A stretch of DNA of 64,000 nt from Megamerina dolium. Taxonomy: Eukaryota > Arthropoda > Insecta > Diptera > Megamerinidae. Position numbers and translations under genes: made by a program. Numbering within the stretch: position 1 is the first letter of the stretch; each line of letters begins with the position of its first letter. Below are positions 12,882 to 25,049 of this stretch, piece after piece. The stretch spans positions 74,744,418-74,808,417 of the forward strand of contig OY978526.1 of the NCBI GenBank assembly GCA_963854835.1, read 5' to 3'. Under the pieces are notes generated by a model. The model saw only the letters and a program-made list of their open reading frames with translations, was not told where the DNA came from and did no database searches.

Positions 12882-13252
12882 AATAAATAAATATGTGGCA
12901 CTTATAAGCCTCGAAGTTCTCTTTGGCCGAGCTTCTGTTCCACTACTGCTGTGCGTGTTAACATTTTAGACAGTATTAGAAGGGACTTACTTATTTTAGC
13001 CAGTTTCTAATGGTTTAACTCTTGGGACTTCATTTTTTTTAACTTTGTCACAGAGTTTTTTTTAGAAGCTTTTCCACGGCTTGTGGAATTGTTACTGCCG
13101 GAAGAATTGCCAATTGCTTGCCGACAGGTGGGTACCGTTTAAAAGAAAAATCTTTCCGATATCAGAGTTGTGCTTCATACCGGAATTGAACCTACGACCT
13201 AGCGATCAGAAGGCCAACGCTCTAACCACTGTGCTACGGTATCCACGTTTTT
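12882..13252 (-). mobile_element. tRNA-derived SINE, copy 3 (tail type A)
   Basis: Near full-length copy in minus orientation: AAATAAATAAATATGTGGCAC tail shortened here, TTTGGCCGAGCTTCT, internal GTCACAGAG and GCCGGAAGAATTGCC blocks, and the tRNA-like head (complement of a B box near 13186-13198). Probable target duplication, imperfect: GTTGGACTAA at 12872-12881 and GTAGGACTAA at 13253-13262. Confidence 0.8.
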
Positions 13253-13290
13253 GTAGGACTAACCACACAGTAAATATACTCGTATCTAAG

Positions 13291-13650
13291 GAGTGATTCA
13301 ATAAGAGCTTCTGGAAGGTTTTTTTTTAAAATAAATCGCATTAAAATCAATTTAATCGTCAAAAATTGTATTTGACGTGTAAGTTCGGTTAATGACATTT
13401 ATTGTTTGAAAATCATTTTCTGCAAATGTTGTCTGTAACTGGCTCTTACAAGATTCATTCCATGGGTCCAATTTTCGAGCGCTCGTTCGAGCACTTTGGC
13501 CGATATTCCTTCTTCTCTTCTTCTAATTAACGGGTCCATTTCTTGATAAAATGTTCTCATTAAAACTGAACACTGATTTTGGAAATAAAAATCCACAATT
13601 TGTGACGTAAGTCTTTTCATGGCGAAATATCAATAAATAATTAACAGAAT
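13291..13650 (-). mobile_element. Internally deleted mariner-like element with fused mini-ORF
   Basis: The left edge (GAGTGATTCAATAAGAGCTT) is the same terminal sequence as the element at 57.2-57.7 kb. The minus strand holds an uninterrupted 73-codon frame (13399-13620). Its start, MKRLTSQIVDFYFQNQCSV, resembles the first helix-turn-helix residues of a Tc1/mariner-like transposase. The rest (RRREEGISAKVLERALENW...QKMIFKQ) resembles the extreme C-terminus of the same protein. The whole catalytic core is missing and the junction is in frame. The far end has no clear terminal repeat, so this copy is also truncated. Confidence 0.7.
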
Positions 13651-13794
13651 GTCCTATGAAGCTGATGGTTATCACGCGTGAACAAATAAACAAAATCCGA
13701 TGAACTATTTCAATCTTGCCCCTTACGTATACGTACCGGACTACTATCTATGTTACATATATGTAAGTCACATGTAATACTAATAATAAAATTT

Positions 13795-14043
13795 TTATTC
13801 CCCATTTGATAAAATCCTCTTACCATTTTTATAATATTTGTATGTACATTTTCTTTCATATAAATATTCATAATTTTTATTGCTATTCAAAATAAAACTT
13901 ATCATACAACAATAACAACAATAAGCAAAATATCCAATAAATTTCATAGAAAACAACTTTTTCAATTTACTCCATGGAAACATGTTGTTAATACAGAAGA
14001 AGAAAAACAAAAACAAGATTAAAACCACTAAAGCTACATTCAT
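13795..14043 (-). pseudogene. Possible first-exon relic of a second P450
   Basis: The 82-codon frame begins with a hydrophobic stretch (VALVVLILFLFFFFCI), then a basic segment (WSKLKKL) and FSMKFIGYF. The intact neighbour has the same order: a membrane anchor, basic residues, then FSMKFPGFLG. DNA at the shared point matches closely (TTTTC.ATGAAATTT..TGGAT). The usual PGP-like proline is Ile here. After about residue 40 the frame becomes Cys/Tyr-rich and no longer looks like P450. No further P450 exons follow; transposon fragments lie next to it instead. I read it as the 5' stub of a tandem duplicate. A chance hydrophobic frame in the 3' flank is the alternative. Confidence 0.35.
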
Positions 14044-14101
14044 TATGTATACTAAAGTGAAGAGATGAAGATAAAAAATTACAAAAAAATTAAAAATTTA
14101 A

Positions 14102-14107
14102 TTTATT
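14102..14107 (-). terminator. Polyadenylation signal overlapping the P450 stop codon
   Basis: On the minus strand AATAAA overlaps the TAA stop of the P450 gene (GTGAATAAATTAAA). A second AATAAA lies at 13794-13799. The first is very close to the stop, so the second may be the one used if transcription reads into the paralogue-like stub. Confidence 0.35.
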
Positions 14108-16163
14108 CACGATGATATATTCGAAATGCTGGTTCATTAAAATATTTCAATGCGATATTCTCCATAAATTCTAAATCTTCATATTTAAAGCTTGTTGTAA
14201 AACGATAATTACGTATGAGACCAGTTATAATCACTTTCATGGCGAAAAGTGCATAACGCCAACCTTTTTTTGAGTATATTTTTTTGGAAAGAGAAAAGTA
14301 GAGAGAAATAGTATTAATATAATTGCATATTCGCATTTAATACTTTACCTATACAATTGCGCAATCCCTTTGAAAATGGTATATAAGCATAGGGATGTTT
14401 ACCAGCCATATTAGCTGGTAGAAAATTATCTGGATTAAATTTATCAGCATTGGGCCCCCAAATGTCGGTGCGTCGATGCAGATGAAATATTGAAATGATT
14501 ATCTGAATATTGCGTGGCAATACCAACTCTTTACATATTCTCGTATCCTTGACCGCTTGACGGCCAATAATCGGTATGGATGGTGCTAGACGTAATGTCT
14601 CATTGATGACCATATCCAAATAGGGTAGCTGTTGCATGTGCTCATATTCCATTTGAAATGATTTCTGTGGAAAAACATTAACGATTTCCTCGTAGAGTCG
14701 TTCTTGTACATCCGGATGCATGGCGAGCATTACAAGTGCCGAATATATACCATTTGCAGTCGTTTCAAATGACTGTAAATAAATGTGGGTAATAACCAAA
14801 AGTCTTTAGAGATAAACTGCTTCGAACTCACTGCAGCTACAATGGTATTTGATTCACTTATAATGTTGCGCCACGAAAATTGATGCTTCTGATAGATTTG
14901 TATAGCCTGATCAATAAATATATTCGGCGGTTTCTTGAGGCATTCAACCGATGCGACATTCGACACATGATCCACACTATCGGTTGCAACTCCAATGTTG
15001 TTTTGTGTAGAGCTCAGCTTTTGTTGTATTAGCTATTTAGGAATTAAATAGATGATTTCGAAATTCAAAGTTATATCTTTATTCCCGCCCCTTCGGCACT
15101 AACCTCACTGACAAAATGATGCATATAGGCTTTGCTCTTTTCGAAACGATTATAAAATCGAAATATTCCATCCAAATTGAGAAGAGATAAAAATATTTGT
15201 GTTGCCGTTTTTTCCATAAGACTACACAGTATGGAATGAGTAAACACCGATTTCATTAGCGAGCGAAGAAAATCAGAAAATCAACCACACAAATAATTTC
15301 GTATGCTTACAATGAAAAATTTTTTGATAAATCTTCTGCAACTGGATCACCATCACTCAATGGTTGACCCATTGTAGTCTCTATACGAATAGAGATTATT
15401 TTGAACATTGCACAAAGTTGCATTCACATTCACAATTATATACCCACCCATCGAAATGCTAAGCGATAAACGATGCAACATTTCCGATAATTTATGCTCC
15501 ACATTATCTTCCATTGTATCCAATTTGCCAATGGCTGTATTTTTTGCCTTATTGAAAACGGGTAAGAACTTCAGCAGTACCTTATGTTGAAATGATGGGC
15601 TAATCATTTTACGATTATGATGCCATTCCGATTCTAATTTAATGGTCTCATTATAAAATCATATAGAAAAAAATATAAATATATTGTTTATATATAAACC
15701 ACTTGATATGTATGCACAACCTGGACTAGTAATAATACCACCTTCGAGAACTTTATACAATGGCAGATATATTGCCTTGGCCTTATTCAATAGTTCCGAT
15801 GATGATAAGATTTTCTCTATAAAATCTGGATCAGCCGAAAGTACAACCGGATATAGACCCATCCAAATACAGATTGTTTGTCGTTTGCATTCCTCAAACA
15901 TTTTGCCAAATGCTCGCAGAGTATCTGTAACAAGTGATTTTGAATTAGTGGATGAGATCTTTTCGTGCGTACAAAAGTCCAATTCACATACATTTTGTAT
16001 GTTTAATTTTATTGAGCGCACCAAATATGGGTGTACCCAGAAATCCAGGAAATTTCATTGAAAATCTATACAAATTTCGACGTGTCCACAACCAATATAA
16101 CCACAAACCAATTGTAATATTCCATAGTAACGATTTTAATATCTGTATCTTATCGGTTTCCAT
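14103..16163 (-). CDS. Cytochrome P450, CYP4 clan (CYP313-like), intact 8-exon gene
   Basis: Exons (minus order): 16163-15992, 15924-15721, 15633-15448, 15380-15311, 15221-15104, 15032-14832, 14772-14349, 14263-14103. All introns are GT-AG and 59-89 bp long. The exon sum is 1536 nt, i.e. 511 residues plus stop, the normal P450 length. A membrane anchor occupies about residues 11-26, with KFPGFLGTP at 37-45. The C-helix W129xxxR133 is present. The I-helix reads ASFETT (317-322), with Ser in place of the usual Gly. The K-helix is E375TLR378, followed by FNPDNF as a variant PERF, and the heme loop FSKGLRNCIG has the ligand Cys at 457. These predict a microsomal haem monooxygenase; the substrate is unknown. 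The PPNIFIDQAI segment before the I-helix is typical of CYP313, a fly family of the CYP4 clan. An in-frame stop 27 bp upstream of the ATG supports the start. Exon joints were chosen to keep frame and motifs; the family assignment is less certain than the P450 call. Confidence 0.92.
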
Positions 16164-16791
16164 CTTCGAATACTGTGTGTTCTGTATTTAAAAATTTAAA
16201 ACAATATCAGTCAGTCCATATGAATATCCTCTATTTATTGAGTTATCAAACTCAAACTCAAATCTCATATACAAATATATGTCCGCATATTTTAATATGG
16301 AAAGTAGAATAACATGAAGGGATCACATAGGTCACATGTACGTACAAAAGTAAGTAAGTAAGCTGTTCAGTCAACTTTACTGATGACAATTTGTTATTGT
16401 GACAATTATAGCTAGTGGATTTTTCAGTCATGTCGTCAATTTGACTCTGTTAGTGCTTAGTTATTTTTCACAAACATACATTGTCGTACAGAGGTACGAA
16501 TATAATGCAATTATAAGCAGGGTACGAAAAACAAATGATACGATAAGTGAATTGTACATCGTAGTTAACATTTGTTAATATGTATATAAAAGCCACAAAC
16601 GTAACGATAGCGTACGTTTTTTTTTTTTGCTAGTAAAATAGCAAAATCTAATAAATCCAGTTTTTAATTTGTTTGTAAAATCTTTTTGTTTGTTCCTTTT
16701 GTCGATAGCTTAGCTGAATATAAACTGAAAATTGAAAATAATTATTTTTATCGTAAAATTATATATAAAAGCTCGATTCCACCTAAAAGTT
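16164..16791. other. P450 upstream region, no clear promoter motif
   Basis: This must hold the P450 leader and promoter (minus strand), but I cannot pick a convincing TATA box or initiator. A TATAAAAG at about 16575 is on the wrong strand. The sequence is AT-rich with no coding frame. Confidence 0.4.
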
Positions 16792-16798
16792 AGACAAA

Positions 16799-17277
<479 letters not shown>

Positions 17278-17384
17278 AGACAAATCTATAGCAAAAAATT
17301 TATTTTCGTACCAAAAATATATACATAAAATATGTATATATTAATTTAAAAAAAAAAATCTTTCTTTCATCTGCTTATCTTTCA

Positions 17385-18240
17385 ATCACCTCTAGAGCTG
17401 TCAAATGTATGACCGGCCTTCGTTAGTTTTTTTCTCGTTATTTTCTTCGAACAAACTTACTCACTATCATCATCTCTTAAGAGCGTTCTCATATAAAATT
17501 AATTAATCCAATTCCAAATTAATTTAAAAAAAATTCAAAATCAAGCATTTTCCCTAGAGCTGCCCACGAATTGACGCTAGAGCAATAAAATGTACGACAG
17601 ACTCCAATTAGTTTTACCTCCCCATCATTTTTCCAAATATACTCACCATACAAAATAGACACAAAACTTCTGGAAATCGATTAATTTCTCCATAGCTGCA
17701 CAGAAATCGGCACCATTAAATAGTTTTTTCTTCACATTTTCCTCAATCATACTCCAGCTCTATCCTTAATCCTCGGTGAAGTTCTCCCTTAAAATTATTG
17801 TAACATCAACTCAAAATCGACAAATAACCGACCTCATACCTTCCATGGAAACTATCCAAAACAGGTAATATCTTTAAGCGATCACCATTATTTTTTTTTC
17901 TACCCAACATTTACTTGAGATAGGGGAAATCTTAATTGATTAGGATGAATCAATTACAGAATTACAGTTCAATTACAGTTCAATTACAGAATTAATGCCT
18001 CGCTGCAAAGGAATCGTGAAATATATGACCGACCACGAATAAATTTCCAAAATTTTTCTAAGCACACTTGCTCTCTATCTCTATCTACCTCATTAAAATT
18101 AACACAAAAACACCAGAATGATGACAGCGGGTCTCTTGAGAATCCCAGAATTCGGTCCTCAAGTGACAAAATGTATAAGGAACTTCCAAAAATTGATTGA
18201 AAGGTCATTGTTACTAAAGTCATGAGTTCTTTGTGCAAAA
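17385..18240 (-). repeat. T155 tandem-structured repeat block
   Basis: About five diverged monomers in reverse orientation. Diagnostic boxes are 'AATGTATGACCG' (17403, 17588, 18022, 18170 variants), 'CATACAAAAT', and 'CTAGAGCTGCCCA'. Adjacent well-kept units are spaced about 148-186 bp. Confidence 0.65.
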
Positions 18241-20190
18241 AAAAAAATTCATATTAGGGGGTACGCATCTGAGGGGATAAGTACACTAGCCAAATCTGAC
18301 CCCGAAAGTCAATGACGACTGAAGAGCAAATATAGTAATCATCGTATCATTGTTTAAGGTATAAAATATTTGTAAATCAGTTATTAAATGACAAAAATAT
18401 AGTAAATAAAAAAACACTTTGACTGTTTTTTAGGGGTCCAAAACAGATCATCGAATTGATGTTATGATGTTCTCAACTTAAGCTTTCAACTAAAGGGTAG
18501 ATATTTAAAATGTTTTCCATTGATGAACCTTAGTCTACATATATTCTAAGTCGTTTCCATACAGTATTTATTCTCAATGCCAAAAAACACTAAGAATACA
18601 CACTACACTACACTACTGCTACAGTAGCCATCATATTTAAAACGTACACTAAACGTACCGTACTTTTAGTATATTTCGATTGTGATAAACAAAAACACTA
18701 CGATGCGAGATAGGGAAGGAGATGTATTTGCTGAAAATGTTTAAGTTCAAGCAAGTACCTCATTTTTTCGTACCCTGACTGTAACAGGCAACTACATAAT
18801 AAATATCAATGTTTTCTTTGACATATGTAGTACATGTACTACATACATACTTACATATTACGAGATGTATAGTCAATTATGTACTACATATAACACAAGT
18901 ATATATTTTTGTATCCGAAATTAAAGTGCAACGAAAGTGACATTACTTTTAGTTAATTATTTACAACTTACATAGTAACTACTTACTTATCAATAACTAC
19001 ATAAGTAAGTATATAAGAATTGTTTATAACAAAAGCATACGTATGGCAAATAATACGTCATGGATAAAGCGAAACATAACGTTCAAGAAATAGTAAGAAA
19101 GTAAATATTAATTAAGAGTGATTGTGCGATTGTTCTACAGTGAAATCATGAACTTTGGAGACCATACTCTTTTCAAGACATGTACCAAAGACAAAACAAA
19201 CAGTTTAACTACACTCCGATGAATCTGTGTTTTTTCGGTCGAACAAAAATACAAAATTTTAATCTCAAATTTCAGAGCGACCATTCCATGATAGGCCATA
19301 TAAAAAAAGCCATTTTTCAATTATCAACTTTGCGGCATGTTAAAATACCCACATTTTATTGATGCTATACGATTGCTGTAGTGAGAGCCATTCTTATAAA
19401 GACCTCTGAAGCGTACATATATACAAATACATACGAGTATATGTCATAAAAATTTATTAACAGTTAATAAAAGAAAACTCATAACATTTGAACTCATACG
19501 ATAGTACAAACATATCATATACCATATATTAATATGTTGTTCACATTCGAAAAGTGAGTGTAATATACTCGTACTATATATACATGAGAAGAATTGGAAT
19601 TTTGAACATAGTACTAACTAACTAACGGTGTGAGTTTCAATGGACAAGTACATCAAAAGCACTGAGGATGTCGTCACTATGTCAACGATATAGCTTTCAA
19701 CCATATTCACCATTTCAATATACAATATAAGTACACATATGTATATATGTATTATATAGTACAATATTTGTGTAAATATATTCGCGTATGATGTTTCAGA
19801 TGATACAATATACGAATTTTATTATTCGACACATAACCAACCAACCACTCGTACAAAATGCAGTCGATAAATTTTTCGAGTGCTATCAATGTTATTGCCG
19901 GCAATTATGTGACATCACATATAAACTTGGTTCAACTGTAACTACAATACATACATACATATACCTACATACATATATGTGTCTACTTAATTAATATATG
20001 TTTGACTGGTTATTATTTTATTTAACAGCTGCAAAAATAACATGTACATATCTGGGATAACATACATAATTTTATGAATTTTTTGTAAAAACATATTTTT
20101 CACGAAAGTTCTAACTGAATTTAAACTTTAGTCACTTTAACAATATCTTTCAGTATATTAAGCAGAATTTAGCAGACTATTAAGCCTACA
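18241..20190. other. Unassigned AT-rich sequence
   Basis: No gene or element that I can support. Many ATACATAC and TACATATG tracts occur, especially at 18820-18920 and 19380-19780. Confidence 0.4.
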
Positions 20191-21242
20191 TATATCTATA
20201 ATTTTTGAGTGGCATAGTCTTCTTTTTCGATTGGAGTTATTTGTCGATTCGCAAGTATTTTTCCGTTCATTTTGTAAGAAAGACCCCTTAAGGAGTAGAG
20301 GCAAGAACTAAGTATTTGTCGGTTAGCAGTTATTTTACAGTTCATTTTGCATGGCATCTTTTTCAAATTGTAAAAATAGATAGTAAGCATATATAGAGGA
20401 GATGTTGTTGAGAAAGTATTAATGGCGATGGGTCATACATTTCACCATCCTAGGGGCGGTACCTAAACAGTTGTGAGGATATTTGTCGGTTTACTGGTGT
20501 TTTTGAAAGCACTTTGTCTACAATCCCTATATGTAGTGTAGCCCTCTATGTTAGAACAAAATATTATATAAGTGCGTCATACATTTCGTCAGTACAGAGA
20601 TGATTCCTGAACAGTTATTTCTCGATTTTCAAATATTTTTGCTTACATTTTGTATGGAAGCTCTCCTAACGAGTGAAGATAGAGATTACGTATGTTCAGG
20701 AAAATTGTCGGAAGAAAAACATTTGAGGGTGGGTGATACATTTCGACGGTCCAGAGATGATTCCTGGGATGCTATGAGGTGGAATTTTTGGGTATTTTTT
20801 CTTTTATTTTGTATGGGCGCTCCTCAGAAGGGTAAAGATAGAGAGTAAGTATGATCAGGAAAAATGTTTGAAACAAAATTCGGAGATGGGCAATACATTT
20901 CACCGGTCCAGAGGTGGTTCCTGGGCTGCTATGGGGTTCTTTGTAGATTTTTGGGTATTCTTTTTCTTTCATTTTGTATGGGAGCTCCTCGCAAGGGTAA
21001 AGGTAGAAGGTAAGCGTGTTCAGGAAAAATTTCGGAGAAAAAGACTGAGAATTGAGCTTACAATTCATTGTTCTAAAGGCGAGTCCTGTGCTGCTAATGG
21101 ACCATTTATGGATCTTTAGGTGTTTTTAAGTTTCTTTTTTAGAGAAATCCCCCTAATGGATAAAGATATAGTGTCTGTTTGTTGGGAAGAAATGTATGTT
21201 AATAAGAAAAAATCTCCTTACAGTCGCCTGGGGCCGACCAAA
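20191..21242 (+). repeat. T155 array, forward orientation (left part)
   Basis: The box 'GGTCATACATTTCACC...CCAGAGGTGATTCCTGGGCTGCTATGG', abbreviated here, recurs at about 20433, 20573, 20735, 20890 and 21055, i.e. at steps of about 140-165 bp. Each monomer also carries TTTTGTATGGGAGCTCC and GTAAGTATGTTCAGG. The array is interrupted at 21243 by a 1.3-kb element and resumes at 22560. Confidence 0.75.
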
Positions 21243-22559
21243 TTATACCCTGCATATGTAGAGGTATATATAAAAAGTTTGCTCGTATATCCATCCTTTT
21301 CTTCCACTACTTTGTATAGGACCTACATTAAGAAGCAGGCGTACCTCACCAATTTTGGAAGATCAATTTCTGCCCATAATACTAAACTACATAGGTTGCA
21401 ATGGGTTGACCTAGCCCTATTATTTAGTAAGTTATGGGTGTTTTAATGTTTAAGATAAATCCGACATTTGTACGGAAGCTATATAAAAACTGGGCGTGAC
21501 TTATCTCTTTCTTGTATATCTAATTAATTTTTCAATATTAATCCACACCTTAAATTTGGTTGTCCTACGCTAAATGGTTTGTAAGTTATGGAGCTTAAAA
21601 GTTTTAGTTTAATTCCCTCGATTTTGTATGGGAGACCTCTGAAGGAGTGGGCGTGGCACACTGATTTTTTGCCAGATTATTTCCGACTACGATATTAATT
21701 TAAGTGTCAATTATGGTTATTCTAGACAGAAGATTGGCTAAATTACAGCTGTTTCAATTTAAAATTTGTATGGGGGCTACGATAAACAGTGGGCGTGGTG
21801 CGCCCATTTTCTGTGAGCCTAGTTGCTCGTACAATACTAATCCACACCTTAAATCTCGTTATTCTACGCTGAATAGTTTGCAAGTTATAACCGGTAACAT
21901 TTTTTTTAATTTCCGCAACTTTGTATGGGAGACCCAAAAAGGAGTAGGCGTGGCCCACTGATTTTCTGCCATATTATTTCCAACTACCATGTTAATCTCA
22001 GTGTCAATTATAGTTATTCTAGACAGAAGATTGTAGAAGTTACAGCTGTTTCAATTTAAAAGAAGTACAGACACTTTGTATGAGAGCTACGCTAAAAAGT
22101 AGGCGTGGCTCAACCACTTTTGGCTAGGGTATATAGTAGTATAATATAAGTCTATGTGCCAAATATTGTTGTCCCAAGTGGTATGTTATGTGAGTTATAG
22201 CAAGTTAAAGATTTTGAAAATTTCGAGGTTAGTCGCTTTGAATGCTTGGTGTGGGCGTGGTTATTGACCGATCATGCCCAATATCAATCCCCTCCGTACC
22301 CTTGGATCATAGATTACTTATGCCAGATTTCATCGAAATAGCTCAATATTTACTCAAGTTATCGTGCGAACCAGCCAGGTGACAGACAGACGGACGGACG
22401 GACGGACGGACGGACGGACGGACATCGTTAAATCGAAAATTTAATCGACGCTGATCACGAATATATATCTATGTCTATATCTCCGGAGATTCCTTCAAGT
22501 GGACACAAACATCTGACCGAAATGAATATACCATGCATATTGCATTATGCAGGGTATAA
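21243..22559 (+). mobile_element. 1.3-kb element with 14-bp terminal inverted repeats
   Basis: Both ends carry TTATACCCTGCATA as a perfect inverted pair (21243-21256 and 22546-22559). Inside is a tandem duplication with a period of about 297 bp (TTTGTATGGGAGACC at 21623 and 21920; ATCCACACCTTAAAT at 21541 and 21840), bearing GGGCGTGG boxes. The right part has an (ACGG)n run followed by a unique end. No transposase frame is present, so this is a non-autonomous or satellite-like transposable unit. It splits a T155 array. Confidence 0.7.
22388..22423 (+). repeat. (ACGG)n microsatellite
   Basis: About nine GACG/CGGA units inside the right part of the 1.3-kb element. The same position in the degenerate copy at 56.1-56.2 kb has only vestiges (ACTAACGAACAAAG). 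Confidence 0.95.
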
Positions 22560-22765
22560 AAATGAATAAGAATGCATCATACAGAGCTCTTGAGGCAATT
22601 CTTGGGCTGCTATGGAATTAATTTTCTATTTTCGTATATATGTTTCTACAATTATTTTGTATGATTAGAGGTGGGAAGTAAATATGTTGGAAATAAATAT
22701 TGCTGAGGAGGAGGAAGAAAAACTTCATGAAACATATATTTCACACCTCTATAACAGTTTTCTTG
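22560..22765 (+). repeat. T155 array, right part after interruption
   Basis: Resumes with GAATAAGAATGCATCATACAG, then AGAGCTCTTGAGGCAATTCT and GGGCTGCTATGG, the boxes expected next in a T155 monomer. This shows that the 1.3-kb element landed inside a monomer. Confidence 0.6.
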
Positions 22766-23141
22766 GCAGATATTTGATATTTGTCAGTGAGTGTCAAATG
22801 CTCTTGTAATTTTTTTGTGTTACATTTCATTAAATTTAGTTTTAAAATAATTTTCGTGCAACAATTTATTTCCAATTTATTATTAACAAAATATTCATTT
22901 AAAGCATTATTGCCATAATAAGCACTTCAATGATGAAGTCAGGATGAGTTGAACGATACGTAGTAAAAGTGTAATTATTTGGGATTTTTGAAATTATTTT
23001 GCAGTTTATTTAAATTTATTTTTAAAAACCTAAACATTAATCAATTTTAATCTATCAAGGCAGAGCTATAGAACGAGAAAGTATTCTGTATAGTGAGGCC
23101 TTTATTTTCAACCAAACTATTGTAATAGTTCGATTTATGGG

Positions 23142-23177
23142 AAAGAAGTCGTTTGTAGTGGCACAAACGACTTCTTT
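23142..23177. repeat. Perfect 14-bp inverted repeat (hairpin)
   Basis: Arms AAAGAAGTCGTTTG (23142-23155) and CAAACGACTTCTTT (23164-23177) with the loop TAGTGGCA. The right arm runs into T residues. It lies about 85 bp before a (CCTAAT)n tail and may be part of an unidentified retroelement's 3' region. Confidence 0.8.
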
Positions 23178-23261
23178 TTGCATATCACTAGCACATCAAC
23201 GAAGTTAGGGAGTGAAAATTCCTATAATCGACTAATGGAAAATTATCCGGCAAGCCAGCTT

Positions 23262-23290
23262 AACCTAATCTAATCTAACCTAATCTAATA
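23262..23290 (+). repeat. (CCTAAT)n tail-like repeat
   Basis: TTAACCTAATCTAATCTAACC and following bases form a short degenerate CCTAAT repeat. It resembles the (CCTAA)n ends at 29.6, 37.27 and 47.88 kb, which terminate retroelement fragments. Confidence 0.6.
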
Positions 23291-25049
23291 CCAAAAAGTG
23301 TATTTGAACCAATTTACAATCACCGATTTACATCGTCAAAATACTAAAAAATTTATGGTAATATGAATTTGAGAGTTTTTAGTTTGTAGACGAAAATTAT
23401 TACCGGTGAATTTATATGAATAAGTTTGAAATTCTTGAAATTTTTATGTTTTTGATTTATTCATATTTCCTGAAAATATTGAATGTAAAAGTTATTCTTC
23501 CATATAAAAAAAATTAAACATTTAAAGAACTTCTGTAAAATCAATTGAAAATAATTAGAATTTTAGTTGAAACGAATGTCAACCACTATTTACCATACCA
23601 ACGGAAAAGTTTTAAATGCAAAAAGGACTTTAACCCTCGATTCTGCAATAAAACATAAGCAAACAAATCAACAATGTATCATAAATTCCACTTGTATATT
23701 GTAAATACCACGCTTAACGACCACACTCTATGTACAATTGGATGTCTGCCATATGGCACGATACAAAATATCGTTTTGTAATAAGCCAACATTATGTCAA
23801 AAACATCATTACTCATACTCATTATATTTATACGGGTATGCTTATGTATATACTCGAAGGTAAATGTATGTGCACACAGCTATTTAATATGTTCATACGC
23901 ATTGAGAAATCTCAAATAAAATCAATTTATTTGAAAAAAATTAAATTACATATACTATATGTACCATAAAATTAAATACATAAAAAGGCAATGCGAAACT
24001 TTACCATAAAATAAAAATAAAATAAAAAATCAACGAACAACAAAAATAATCATCACTCACACACTTTACTTCACCCTGATTAACTGGCGTGCAAAAACGA
24101 TTCACACCATTGCTCTCAAACCAACATCCCAGATACGTTCAGCGTTAAGTGCGCAAATAAAAAAGCAAAAAGAAATAGAAGGGAAAATCTCACTAAAAGT
24201 GAAGAAAATGAATTTAATGGATTTTTCATTTTGACATTTTAACGCCTAATCATGACTAGAAAGATGTCTTTTGGGGCGATAATCTATACACGATCGTACG
24301 TACTTATGTATGATACTATATATTCGTATGTATATGTAAGTATATATAAATATACATACATTCATTTATATTGTCCGTGCACAGCCGCACACAATACTGC
24401 AAAGACGATAAATATTGATAAACGATTATATTCAATACGTGCAATATACATATTTGTATGGGTATCTCTTTGTGTTTCATATGTGTTGGTATGTAAAATA
24501 TATAAATAGAATGCATCCATTGAAATAAGATAAATTGTTTTAATATTTAAAAAATTATTTTCCATAGCCATGAAGCCATAATTATTCAATGATTGCGGAA
24601 GTAATAATGAAATGAGCAACATTGCCATTGATGAACGACCACGAATCATTTGCTGTGGTATACATAAAATTAATTATTTGTTCGAGAAGAAATACATTTT
24701 AAAAGTCTTCAAGCTGCATAAGTAAATAACACAAAAGAATAATGGTGGCAATTATAAAAGTAGAGTAGATACCTTACACTTATTAATTGTCTGTGTGAAT
24801 GGGAAATGTAATAAATAAATAAGTAGGACTTAGCAATAAGTAATATATAACTTTAAAAGTTACGTATACGCAATGCTGTAAAATTAAATGTAGAGTTTTT
24901 TATATCAGGAATCACATATAATGAATAAAAATTGTATTACCGCCTAAATCGAGATATTAATACCATGTCAGTATACAATACCTGGACGGATATGCGTCTT
25001 TTGAGCAGTAAATTAATTTTAGAGTATTAGCTCAAACACTTAAAATGTT
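23291..25049. other. Unassigned sequence with one minor ORF
   Basis: No firm gene. On the minus strand, 24362-24649 is an open 95-codon frame whose start is hydrophobic (MAMLLISLLLPQSL) after an acceptor-like TACCACAG. It could be a signal-peptide exon, but the later part is low quality and no donor is evident. I do not call it a gene. Confidence 0.3.

Noticed and set aside
15684..16191. Plus-strand frames of 125 and 79 codons
   Set aside because: They are antisense shadows of P450 exons 1 and 2.
24362..24649. Small secreted-peptide gene on the minus strand
   Set aside because: The start looks like a signal peptide, but the downstream codons lack a processing pattern and no donor is found.
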